Positions 1 through 10,398 of a DNA stretch of 64,000 bases are shown here, piece after piece. The DNA is taken from the NCBI GenBank assembly GCA_009829735.1, contig CM020619.1, forward strand, positions 29,538,063-29,602,062. The letters run 5' to 3'. The stretch is from Pyropia yezoensis. Lineage: Eukaryota > Rhodophyta > Bangiophyceae > Bangiales > Bangiaceae. Position numbers and translations under genes: made by a program. Under the pieces are notes generated by a model. It was not told the DNA's origin and did not search any database. It worked only from the letters and a program-made list of their open reading frames with translations. Each line of letters starts with the position of its first letter. Position 1 is the first letter of the stretch.

Positions 1-2477
1 CGTACGCGTAGTACGCTAAACTAATACGCGCGTCATACGCTTGTTTTGAGCATGCTTCGCGACCCCTGGTTCTCAACATACGCATGTTTCAGGTTCATCA
101 TGCCCAGCAACAATGCCGCATGCCTCTTGGTGCTGTGGTCATTGGCCAAAATGGTCTGAGATACTGTCCGACACAGTGGCTGATCGTAAAGTAGTGTGAC
201 CTGTAACTGTAGTAGCACAACGTGTCCGTCTCTCAGCTCATCTGCTCATCTCTGGCGATATCGGCCCGTTGTAATCAACTCTGCTGTCCAAGACGCACAT
301 GACAGGAGATATTGGACCAAGGTAGCACTTTGACACTATGTGTGCGAAATACATTTTTGGTTGTCATCAAATGCAATTTTTGAATTTGTGCCAAGCTGGA
401 CTTCCCAAGCATCTCGGAGGTGGGGAGCGTCAACACATGCTGTCTACACAAGAGCAGAGCGTGTGCATGTGCCACAAACACAACCGGGCGAGGTCCACGG
501 CTATTCCATGTCCGTGTGAGACATCGATGTGAGGCGGCGGAGGAGGGTCGGCGAGTGAGAGGGGGATGGTTGTCGCTGTATAAAAACAGCGCACGCGGCG
601 GGGCAGGCGCTGCCTTCTCGCGCGGGCCGTGCGAGCACCGTGAGGCGGGGTGAGGTAGGTGCACACGGCGGGGCCTGCGAGGCGGGGCGGGGCGGGTGCA
701 CAGGGCGGGCACCGCGAGGCGGAGCTGGCATGGCGCCCTCGGCGCGCGAGCCGCCGGCGGGTGCAGTAAGGCTGTGTCGGACGGTTACGAGATCCGTCCT
801 TACTCAAATACAACTGCTCGCAGCCTGTCACGTGGCACACTTGAGCGCATCTGACGGTCAGGCCATACAGGCTTTGACATGGGTACGCAGGGGTACATAG
901 CCATTTATGGGATGCCAATCGTGGGTCGGGGGGGGTGATCCTAGCGAAACGTGTCCCCGACCCACGTCACGGACCCACATTCGAGTTGCTGATACTCTCT
1001 AGTGCCGCGCACAACCGCCCCTTATGGCCTCTGTGGCGTGGTGCTAAAATTGGAGACACGAAAAACTCACCAATTTTCTTCTTGGCCAGTTACTGGGCTC
1101 CACGTCTCATTGAAAAGACAGTGTAAAGAAACCCAGGATGCACACCTTAACAAGGCGTGGGGGGCTCGCGCGGGGGCGGACAGATGGGGATAGCCCAGGT
1201 GACAAGACTGTGACAGGAGAGGACTATTCGAAACCCACCTGAGGCCAACTTGTTTTCCAACAGTCGAGAATATTTTTGATACTTCTTGTCATTTTTCTCG
1301 GTGGTCGAGGTCATGTGGTGAAAGTGTTCTCCCGAGGATTCTATAGGCTGATACCCGAAGACCTTGCTGCGCTGCGGGCCATGCGTTAACAGATGCGGCC
1401 AGGATCGGTCGAGAGCTCGGCACCAGGTCCCCACGTTAACAGAGAGGTCAGATTCTATTGGCCGGCTGAATCTGGAATCTCGTATGTCCATGGCACCTGA
1501 GCCCACGTGCCACTAGCCAGTCTGGGATAAATGTCGACCATTCTCTTTGACATTCAAGGTGCTCGCGTGCTCCAAGACATGCACGACATACGTGCTTGTA
1601 GAGGAGGCCGAGGGGAGCAAGAGGTTTTTTTTTCTTCTGAGCACGTCTGTTCTCGCGGAGCTACGAGTGAGAAAAGCCAAGGCGACTGTCAGGAAAGTGC
1701 TGGTGATGTCGACCAGCTCATGGAGCCAATGGAGACACCTGGTCTGCGATCAATCTGGCCCAGCGGTGCACTGTGAGCAAGTCAATCATGCTGAGTGTTG
1801 GCCAACGACGAACATGGGGCCGCCTGGGTGCTGTTCATAGCAGAGAAAAACACTCTCTGCAGTAGAGAAAAAAGCACAACGCAGAGGATGTCCACGCCTA
1901 GGTGCTTGGCCAAAAAGTGGACAATATATATCTCCGTCTTCTCGTAGTGGTTTCTATGTCCAGGTCATGTGTGCTTCTCTTGCTCTGGCGTTGGAAGTAG
2001 CAAAGGAAAATGCGTCCGTCATGAATCTGCCTTCTCGGGGCCGTGAGGCGTGGTCGACAATTCCGGGACCTGTCGACATTTGGCCCAGACAGGCTGCCGG
2101 GCCGAAGCAGCGCGAACCGTGCCATAACACGCCGCCAGCGAGGGGCATGGGGCCACCCGATTCGTGTCGAAGCTGTCGTGGCTTCGACAAGAAGCCGCCG
2201 CCGTCGCGCTCCCAGCTCCGAGCTCCGGCCGCGCGCGCCCACCTAATCTCATCCCGCCGCCCTCGGACGTGGATGGATGCGTTGTGTGCTCCGGCAGCTG
2301 TGGGGGCTACGCGCTACACCGCCACCACTGCTCCCGCTGCCTGCCCGACCCCGTCGACGGTGGCGGACGGGTGCGTCGGGCGCGGTGCCGGGCGCACGTG
2401 CCGGTGGGGGCGGGGCCGCCACGCCCCAGTGCCGCCGCCCTGGTCGTGACCCGACCCGAGTGACGGTGGCGGTGGTG

Positions 2478-2514
<37 letters not shown>

Positions 2515-2707
2515 AACTTACCACGGGGCCGCTACGGCCGCCTCAGGAGGTGCTCCCCCCTGCACGCCGCACTGCTCCTTGCCGCGATCTGTCACATTGC
2601 TCTTATTCCCTCTGCTGGTTCGTCCCCGTCGGCAGCGCCGTTTTTATTTACTCCCAGTAGCGATACCCCTGCTTTTGTTTTTGCCCCTTCCCTCCCTTCC
2701 TCTCACG
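1..2707. other. No gene recognised; left edge of window
   Basis: I see no convincing gene here. Open frames are short, overlapping and low in complexity. A TATAAAAA box at 579-586 sits between short inverted arms (GCTG...CAGC), but no credible coding region follows it. GC-rich direct repeats containing GAGGCGGGG occupy about 635-725. A (GGC)n microsatellite lies near 2,485-2,513. The stretch just before 2,708 is pyrimidine-rich and is probably the 5' leader of the bHLH-like gene. Confidence 0.5.
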
Positions 2708-3880
2708 ATGAGTGCCCTATCTGTCCGCCCTGTGGCCGCCGGGGTGAAGCGCCCGCGCTCCCCTCCTCCCCCCCGGCAACGCGGTGCCCCCCCCCCCCCG
2801 CCTGCTGCGCGCAAGCGCCAGCTGGAACGCCTCCGCCGGTGTACGTTTACGTCCCTCCTAGCCGACCTTGCCGCCGCGCTCGGGACGGGGCCTTCGTCCA
2901 TGCCGCCGATGGGCGGCGCCGGTGCGGACCTCGGCGGCGGCGGCGGTGGCCGGAGCGGGGGCGTCCGCGCTGCGCTGAACCCCCCCCCCATGTCGGGCCT
3001 GAGCGGCGGCGGGCGGCTGGACAAGGCGGCGGTCCTTGGCGCCGCCGCGGCGGTGCTGGCCACCCAGTCGTCTGACGTGGCGGCGGCGGCGACGGCCGCG
3101 TCGGCGGCGGCCGCTGACGTGTCGGACCTGGCGGCGGAGCGGGCGGAGTTGGCCGCCGACGTGACCGACCTGCGGGCGGATTTGGAGCGGAGTCGGGCGG
3201 CGGTGGGGCGCCTCAGGCGGGATGGCCTGGCCATGCGCGCCGCCCTGGCCGAGACGGTGGGGGGGAGCGACAAGCCCCTGTGGCCCCCGCCGGCCGCTGC
3301 GGTGGCGTCGGCCCCCGCTGTGGCGCCGCCCACGACAGCGGATGCAGCTTTGGCGGCGGCGACGGCGGCGGCTGCCGTTGATGCTGTCGAGGCTGCTGCG
3401 GCAGGGGCAGCTGCGGCGGCAGCGACGGCGGCGGCGGCTGCAAGAGCAGAAGCGGCGGCATCGGCGACGGCGAGTGTGGGCACACCAGAGACAGGGGTGG
3501 GGCCACCTCTGGCGGTGTCGTCGTCGGTTTCTCCCCCCCTCGCCGCCCCCACCCTGGCACCATCCGTCGATCTTCCCCTCCCCTCTCCTTCCCACTCTGG
3601 CACTCCCGATGAAGCGACGGCGGCGGCGCTGTCGGCCGCCTCCGCGGCGGCTGCCATCAAGGCGCAGCTGCTGCTGCTTCCCGGCGGCCCCGAGCCGCTG
3701 CCGTCCCTTCCGCCACCTGGTTTTGGCGACGGCCTGGAGTTGCTGGCGCCCTTTTGGGGGGAGGACCAGGACCCTCTGGGTGCCGACCCCGTCGGCGGCG
3801 TCGGGCCATGGGCGTCGCTGGGTGGCGCGGACGATGATGCCGCGCTGTCGATGCTAGGCGACATTGCCCACTGCCCATAG
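2708..3880 (+). CDS. bHLH-leucine-zipper-like transcription factor
   Basis: Predicted 390-residue nuclear DNA-binding regulator. Basic region: residues 35-44 are RKRQLERLRR, which keeps the ERxRR core that contacts E-box DNA in bHLH proteins. Helix 1 is about 45-58 (TFTSLLADLAAAL). Helix 2 is about 104-120 and begins LDKAAVLG, the K-A-x-V-L signature. Leucines at 141, 148, 155 and 169 then form a zipper-like heptad. The loop is a Gly/Pro-rich segment of about 45 residues, far longer than usual. The C-terminal half is Ala-rich, then Pro/Ser-rich and acidic near the end, possibly an activation domain. I start at the ATG at 2,708; upstream in-frame codons lack ATG. Single exon, intact. The residues are seen; the DNA-binding function is inferred from the motif, and the Ala-rich context makes chance resemblance possible. 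Confidence 0.6.
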   Translation: MSALSVRPVAAGVKRPRSPPPPRQRGAPPPPPAARKRQLERLRRCTFTSLLADLAAALGTGPSSMPPMGGAGADLGGGGGGRSGGVRAALNPPPMSGLSGGGRLDKAAVLGAAAAVLATQSSDVAAAATAASAAAADVSDLAAERAELAADVTDLRADLERSRAAVGRLRRDGLAMRAALAETVGGSDKPLWPPPAAAVASAPAVAPPTTADAALAAATAAAAVDAVEAAAAGAAAAAATAAAAARAEAAASATASVGTPETGVGPPLAVSSSVSPPLAAPTLAPSVDLPLPSPSHSGTPDEATAAALSAASAAAAIKAQLLLLPGGPEPLPSLPPPGFGDGLELLAPFWGEDQDPLGADPVGGVGPWASLGGADDDAALSMLGDIAHCP

Positions 3881-5263
3881 GGGTGGCGCTCGCGGACGGC
3901 GCCTTCATTTCTCGGGGCGGAGGGGCGTTGCACGGCGGGGGGGGGACAGGGTGAGCTTCAGCGGGGGGCTGCCTCGGTTCCTTCAGTGACGTTTCCTGAA
4001 AGGAGAAGGGCTGGGGCTGGTGGAGCCGGTGACGACCTGAGTTCCAGCTCAGGTATCGCCGGTTGTTGGGGGCGTTGGACGGCGAGGGCTATGTCTATCG
4101 TTCTCCCTATTTTTGACGTGTCTGCTTGTGTGTGTTGTCGTAAACCGCACATGCCATTTGTGCCAGCGCGGAGCGCACGCGGCCGTACACCACCCCCGCC
4201 TGCCGCCCACGGCACGCCGCTGCCCATGACTCGCCAACGGCACGCCCGTCGATCGTGCCAGTGACGCACGGAAGCCAGCGCTGGCTTGGCAGGCTTGTGC
4301 AGGAGCCGCCGCCCCCCCCGTCGCCCGCCATTACCCACCGTCCGCCGCCGCCCTTTCCGCGAACAGCCCGCCGGCCGGGTATGCCTCGTGCACGCGCTGC
4401 GGGCGTCAGCGCCCCCTCCCTCATTCGTATTGGTGGGCGCGCTTCCGACCACGGCCGTATCTTGTTACTCTTTTTCTTTTTTGTCGTTATTTTTCCTAAT
4501 GCTGTTGCTCACGTCCGATGACATGGGCTACTTTCCACCCTGGCTGGGACGACGGCGGCGTCGCCGACGGCCGTTTCGCCGCTGGGATCCGTGACCCGCC
4601 GCCGCCGCCTCTCAGGCGAACGACGCGAGCGGGGCGGTCTCCCTCCGTCCTCCACCCCCCTCTCCCACCCGCCCTCGTCACTGCTCCTCCGCGCCGCCGC
4701 TCTGCCCCCTCCCCAATCTCCGTCCCTCCCCCCCCCCCCCCCTTGACTCTCCCGCAGCCTGTCGTCTCCCGCGGCGGGCACCCTGGCCAGTCGTCTGCCG
4801 GCAGGTGGAGTCTGCACTGACGGCCATGGCGAGGCCCACCCCACCGATCGTACGTAACGCGACGCGGGCGCGGACGCGGCGGGGGGGAGCTCTCCCTGAA
4901 CCCCCCACGACCGGGCGGGGGTGGGTGCACGTGTGCCGCCGGCACCCACCCATCCCTCCTCGCCCCTCCCTCTTTTTTTGTGGCTCCCCCTCTCGTGATG
5001 CACGGCTCCTTTTTTTTCTCGTTTTGCGTGACTGTTCGGGGGGGGGGAGGCCGTGTGGACGTTGAGTCCCGGCGAGCCTTCTCGTTTTCTTTCTTTTCGT
5101 TCGCGAATGACTAACGCCCGCGCCACCGCTTTTTCGCCTGTCTCGTTCCTTGCACGTTCGGCCCCCCCCTTCCTGTGGTGGCCTGGCTGATGGTGCTGCC
5201 GACTTTTTGTATCCCCTTCCCTGTTGCCCCCTTTTTTCCCCTCACTGCCATTTTCCCAACCAG
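3881..5263. other. Intergenic, possible upstream exon/intron of Nopp140-like gene
   Basis: GC-rich, homopolymer-rich sequence with no convincing gene. The last part ends in a good splice acceptor (TTTTCCCAACCAG, AG at 5,262-5,263) immediately before the Ser-rich reading frame. That frame has no ATG near its start, so at least one upstream exon probably lies here. One candidate is a short frame from the ATG at 5,106, but no donor can be chosen with confidence. Confidence 0.4.
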
Positions 5264-7104
5264 CCGGCGGGCGGCGGGGCGCGCTCCTCGTCGCACAAGC
5301 GCGAGCGCGCGGTGGGCACCTCCACGTCGGGGACGAAGAAGGTGCGGCTGACCAACGGGGCGGCCGTCGTAGCCGCCGCTGCCGGGTCGTCCTCCAGCGA
5401 CAGCAGTAGCAGCAGCAGCAGCAGTAGCAGCAGTAGCAGCAGCAGCAGTAGCAGTGATAGCAGCAGTGATATCAGCGGTTTGTCTGGCAGCGGCAGCGAC
5501 AGCAGCAGCTCCGCAGAACTCGGTCCTCCGGCTGCCGTTGCCGCTGGTACGGGCGCCAGCAGCAGCTCGAGCGGGAGCATCAGCAGCGGCAGTGAGGGCA
5601 GCAGCTTGTCTGGCAGCGGCAGTGACAGCAGCGGCTCATCTGGCAGTGTGCCTGTGGCTGCCGTCACCAACGGCGTTGGGGCGGCGAGTGGCACCTCGAG
5701 CGGGAGCAGCATCAGTGATGAGGGTAGCCTGTCTGGCAGCAGCAGCAGTAGCGGCAGTGACAGCAGCGGCTCCTCGGGCAGCGCACCTGTGACCACCGTC
5801 GCTGCCGCCGTCGGCGCCGCGAGTAGCAGCTCCAGCGGGAGCAGCAGCAGCAGTGATGACAGTATGTTGTCTGGCGTCAGCGGCGGCAGCGGCAGTGACA
5901 GCAGCGGCTCCTCCGGCAGCAGACCTGTAGCTGCCGTCCCCACCAGTGGTGCTGCTATCGCTAGTAGCAGCGCACGCGGGAGCCGTAGCTCGAGTGACAG
6001 CAGCAGCTCGAGTGACAGCAGCAGCTCGAGTGACAGCAGCAGCTCGAGTGACAGCAGCAGCTCGAGTGACAGCAGCAGCTCGAGTAACAGCAGCAGCTCT
6101 AGCGACAGTAGCAGCTCGAATGACAGCAGCAGCGCGAACGAAAGCAGCAACAGCAGCTCAGATGTCGACCGCGACGCTTCGCGGCCGTCGGCGGTCAAGA
6201 TGGCATCGTTGTCGTCCTCCTCTTCGTCCGACAGCTCCTCTGATGACAGGCCCGCGCCGGGTGCCACGGCGCGGGCGGTGCCTGCGGCGGCGGCAGCGGT
6301 GCCAGCGGCACGTGCCGCCTTGCCGTTGGCCAATGGTGTTGGTTCCAATGGGCTCGTCCTGAGCGACATTGGCAGCACCACCTCGAGCTCAGAGGCTTCG
6401 AGTAGCGACAGCGACAGCTCGTCATCCTCGTCGTTTTCGTCCTCGTCGTCGGCCCCGCCCGTGGCGGATCCTGGGGCGGGGGCGCCGCCCGTCGGCGGGG
6501 CCCCTTCGTCTTCTTCGAGCGATTCAAGCGGCTCCTCGTCGTTGAGCTCCTCGTCTAGTGACTCTTCCTCTTCCGACTCGTCTTTTGACTCTGACGCGTC
6601 CGGCCCGTCGGATCCTCCGACGGCCAGCGGCTCTCCTGGTGACCCGTCGGCCGGCCCGGCGGGCGGCGCCCCCGTAGTGGTGAGCGCCGTGCCGTTGAGC
6701 GGCTCCAGCTCGTCTTCCTCCTCTGACTCTGCGTCCAGTGACTCCTCAGCGGCCGCCTCCCCCACCAACGCCCCGTCGCCCAAGTCGTCAGGGTCATCCT
6801 CCTCGTCGGGCTCCTCTTCGTCGGGCTCGGTGTCGGGCGCCTCCATCTCCGCTGGCTCCTCTGTCTCCTCTGGCTCTTCTGGTTCCTCTGGTTCTTCTGG
6901 TTCCTCTGGTTCATCTGGTTCAACTGCCTCTGCTGCCCCACCTGGCCCCTCAGGCTCTTCTGGCTCCTCTGCCTCCTCTGGCTCTGCCTCCTCTGGCTTT
7001 TCCACTGGCTCCTCGAGCTCCTCTTCTTCGTGGCCCTCCTCCGCGTCTGGGTCATCCTCCTCAGGGGGTAGCAGCGACGCCGAGGGGCCCGCGGCGCCCG
7101 CTGC

Positions 7105-7144
<40 letters not shown>

Positions 7145-7493
7145 TCCCCGCTCCCCCCCCCCCCCCGCAGCCGCCGCCCCCGGGCGCGGGCGTCTGGGCG
7201 GCACCGGCTCTGCCCCCCCCGCGGGTCGCGGGGCGCTCCCGCCCGGCACCCCCTTCCAGCGCGTCCGCCCCGAGGACGTGGAGGTGGACCCTCGCTTTGC
7301 GGACAACACGTACCACTCCAAGGGCGGCACCGGCGATGCGTACGGCGCCAAGGCGCACCGGGACCTGGTCGTCACGCGGGGCAAGGGCTTCCGCAAGGAA
7401 AAGACCAAGAAGAAGCGCAACACGTTCCACGGGGGGGGGGTCATTGGGGGGGGGGTCAACTCGGTGGCGTTCCACTACTCGGATGACGAGTGA
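5264..7493 (+). CDS. Nopp140/SRP40-like Ser-rich nucleolar protein (last exon, frame change in poly-C)
   Basis: Nopp140/SRP40 proteins are nucleolar chaperones for snoRNPs and RNA polymerase I factors. The reading frame from 5,264 encodes long Ser/Asp-Ser tracts with clusters of acidic CK2-type sites, alternating with Ala/Pro/Gly linkers, as in Nopp140. The diagnostic part is the C-terminus (about 7,240-7,490): FQRVRPEDVEVDPRF, then GKGFRKEKTKKKR, then a Gly-rich segment and a final SVAFHYSDDE. This matches the SRP40 C-terminal domain in order and spacing. That domain is in frame 3, whereas the Ser-rich part is in frame 2. They join only if the 38-nt C tract (7,106-7,143) is miscounted or if an intron ending in ...CCCCCGCAG (about 7,170) is spliced. 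The true start lies upstream; acceptor AG is at 5,262-5,263. Family call is strong, exon model is not. Confidence 0.72.
5989..6132 (+). repeat. 18-bp minisatellite coding Ser-Asp repeats
   Basis: Eight tandem 18-bp units (CTCGAGTGACAGCAGCAG), of which the first five are perfect and the last three carry one to three changes. Each encodes SSDSSS within the acidic Ser tract of the Nopp140-like gene, so copy-number change would keep the frame. Confidence 0.85.
7106..7143 (+). repeat. 38-nt poly-C tract at a frame switch
   Basis: Thirty-eight consecutive C residues, followed after eight bases by a second C run of about 14. The coding frame differs on the two sides. Such a run is prone to miscounting and to real length change, and could also act as the pyrimidine tract of a splice acceptor. 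Confidence 0.85.
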
Positions 7494-8563
7494 GCTCCAA
7501 AGGATGGGGGGGGGGGAGGGGGCGGGGGGGGGGTGACTGCGACCGCGAGGGGGTGGGGGGATGGACACGTGCGTGAGGAAAGGCGGGTGAGTGGGGGTAG
7601 GGGGGTGGCGCTGGGGCTTGCCGTGAGGCTGATAATGGCTGGGCTGCCGCCGGTGGCCCCGCTGGGCCTGTGGCACGGTCACAGAGAGCGTTGTGGTTTA
7701 TTTTGGACGGGGGGTGCTCGTCGGACCGCACAGCGGCTGCCGGACGCGAGGTGGAGGTGGGGATGCACGCGCACGGCCACGCCGCCGCCCGTGTCGTGGC
7801 CCTCAAGCCGGGGGGCGGTGGGGCTCCCTCCCACCTGGCGGTAATCCCGTTGGGTTGGTAATCCCGTTGGGTTGTGCCGCCACCGCCGTCGCCTATGGTC
7901 ATCTCTTCCGACGCGCCGCGGGCGCGCACCCCCCCCCTGCTGGCTGCTGGCGGCGGGGCAGCGGGGCACGGTCACGGCGTGCCCCGGCTGCACACGGTTG
8001 CCGCAGCGGCCAGCCGGGTGGGGACCGAACAGCGGCGGCAGGCGCCGCGGTCACCCCCTGTGGGTCACCCACCACCACCCCCTCGCGGCCCCACCGCGTG
8101 GTGTGACGGCCGGTCGCCGTGCCGCACCGCCCGGCCATCGACGTGTGTGCCTCTCTTACTCCTCGCTGTGTACCTATAGATGCGAACACGGCCGTCGGGG
8201 GCCTCCTTCCATCCCACGCGCCGTCGGCAGGCAGTGCACCACCGCTTGGTCTGGTGCCCTGCTTCTTTTGTTCGTTTAGGTCTTTCCATCTTGTTGTTTT
8301 TTTTTGCGCTGTCTTCTTTGCAGATCATCTGCATGATGCTCCGTGGGTGCTGCGGCTGCACTGCAGTGGCGGGCGGCACGCCATGGACATGGTCCGCCGC
8401 CTCGTCTGGCAATCGTCGAGGAACGAACGCCGGAGGCTTTTTTTTTTTTTGTACGATGTGGGTTTGTGTCCCAGGGCGTTCGTAGGTAGGACCACGCAGG
8501 CTCTATGCTGGACCCGCCCGAGGCACACCAGAGGTGCGCCAAACGCCCCCCCTAAAAGGTAGA
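7494..8563. other. Intergenic between convergent genes
   Basis: G-rich homopolymer tracts follow the Nopp140-like stop. No supported gene is seen. The segment separates two convergent transcription units and must hold both 3' ends. T-rich runs at about 8,286-8,304 and 8,437-8,451 lie beyond the oxidoreductase stop. Confidence 0.5.
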
Positions 8564-9423
8564 CTACGCCCCCCTGACCCTGACAATCATCTGCTCCGCC
8601 GCGTGCTCCGCCAGCATATACACGCTGGCCATGGGCGCCGCCGTCGAGTCGAGCGTCGGTATGGCCGACGCGTCCACCACCCGCCGGCCGCGGCACGCCG
8701 CGGACGCCCAGCGTGGGCGTCAGCACCCGCCCCATCGCCGGCCCCCCCACGGTGTGGAAGGCGCTGCGGGCGGTGGTGCGGACGTAACAGGGGGTGACGG
8801 GCACCCCCGGCGGGGGCGCCACGTCCACCAGCCGGAAGCGGGGGTTGAGCCGCCTGGCCACCCCCCGCAGCTGCTGCAGGCACCCGACGGTGGTGGCCAC
8901 CTCTGCGGCACTCCCCATCAGCGGCAGGGCCGCCACGGGCGGGTCCCCCGCCGACGCCCCGCCGGCGGGCAGGGACAGCCGCCCGGCGCCCGCCGGCGGG
9001 GGCAGACACGCAGAGACGAGGACGGGGGCCCGTTGGGCGAGCCCGTCGGGCGCCGCAAAGGTCGCCTCCTGCATCGCCGCCCCGCCCTGCAGCCGCCCGT
9101 TGGTGGAGGTGCGACCCGTGCCGGTCACGCCCCCGCGCCCCGCCCGCCATGCGGCGACCGCGGCGGGCTGTAGCGCGGCGCCCTTGACCCCCGACGGGTG
9201 CCGCGGCACGCCCGTGTAGAGCGCCACGAGGATGCCCACCGCCCGGGAGATGACCCGCTCCCCGATGGGCAGGTCCACCCGCTGCCGCACGCCCGCGGCG
9301 GCCAGCGGGGGGGGGGGGCCGACGCCAGACCGCTGGAGGAGGGTGGGCGTGCCGTACGGCCCCGCCGTTAGCACCACCTCCCGCTGGGCGGTGAGGGTGT
9401 GGGCGGGGGGGGAGGCGGCGGCG

Positions 9424-9460
<37 letters not shown>

Positions 9461-10398
9461 GTCGCCCGCTCAAGCTCCCGTTGGTGGGTGCCCCCGGGGG
9501 ACCCCGCGCGGTCGCTGTGGCCGCCGCCGCCGTTTCCGCCGCCGACGCCGCCGCCGCGAGGTCGGCCGTCGGCACCAGCTCCACCCCCGTCGCCGCGTTG
9601 GTCCCCTCTGCTAGCACCACCCGCGACGCCGTCTGGCCTTGGAGCACCACCAGGTTGGCCGCACACGCCCCCCCCGCCGCCCGCACGGGGTCGAGATAGA
9701 CGCTGCAGCTGTCCCGCCGGCGGCCGCCCGCGTCGGCGGTCAGCGCATTCCCCCACACCCCGTCCGCCGCCGTTGCATTCCCCGGCGCGGGGTGGACGGC
9801 GAGCCCGGCTGCCGCCGCCGCCGCCAGGTAGTCGCCCGTGTACGGGGGCGCCACCGCCGGGGCGGGCGCCGCCGGCCGCAGCGCCCCCGCCGCCGTCGCG
9901 TTCAGGGCGGGCGGCGGCGGCGTCGTCGAGCCCCTCCACCCCCCAGGTGGACGCCCACGCGCCCGCCGGCACAGTCCACTGGCCCGCATTAGTGGCGGAG
10001 GTGCCCCCCAGGGTGGCGCCCGTCAGCAGCGTGACCCGCCGGAAGGGCAGGCCCGGCACGGGCGCCGATGGCCACGCCTCGGTGAGCGTCGGGTCGTCCC
10101 AGGCGGCGTGGAGGCCCCCCATGGCCCGCACTTTCAGCTCCGTCGCCTCGCTCCGCGGGGGGCCCCGCTCTACGAGCACCACCGACGCGGCGGGGAGGGC
10201 GGCGCAGAGGCGAGCGGCCACCACACAGCCGGCGGTGCCGCCGCCGACTACCACATAGTCGGCGGCTGTGGGGAGCTCCCCGGCGGCGGCCACCGCAGGG
10301 GGGGCCGACGGTGGTGGGGACAAGAGGACACGGCCCATCCCCGCCGCGGCGGCGGCGGCGGCGGCGGGCGAGGCCAGGAGCACGGACGCGCCGAGCAT
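8564..10398 (-). CDS. GMC-family FAD-dependent oxidoreductase, two frame breaks
   Basis: GMC enzymes oxidise alcohols, sugars or choline using FAD; the family also includes algal fatty acid photodecarboxylases. Visible features: Ala-rich, signal-like N-terminus; dinucleotide-binding DYVVVGGGTAG (about residues 47-57); GMC signature 2 at VLTAGPYGTPTLLQRSGVGP; C-terminal FHTVGGPAMG with the catalytic His; and VVDASAIPT. The second catalytic Asn/His appears to be Ala in STAAPMAS. Two single-base breaks disrupt the frame, near 9,920 and near 8,697; each looks like one surplus C, because conserved residues continue in the next frame without a gap. I end at the TAG at 8,564. The start is probably the ATG at 10,398, with in-frame ATGs at 10,650/10,653 as alternatives. 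Family is certain; substrate unknown. Assembly error or young pseudogene are both possible. Confidence 0.8.

Noticed and set aside
1-2707. Faint similarity between the first 200 bases and the foldback repeat interior near 59,500
   Set aside because: Only short scattered matches; cannot be separated from chance by eye.
2644-3933. 429-codon frame antisense to the bHLH-like gene
   Set aside because: Ala/Ser/Arg-rich shadow of a GC-rich coding region.
5242-7005. 587-codon Glu/Leu-rich frame antisense to the Nopp140-like gene
   Set aside because: It is the mirror of Ser codons (AGC/TCC) in the repeat tract; no independent features.
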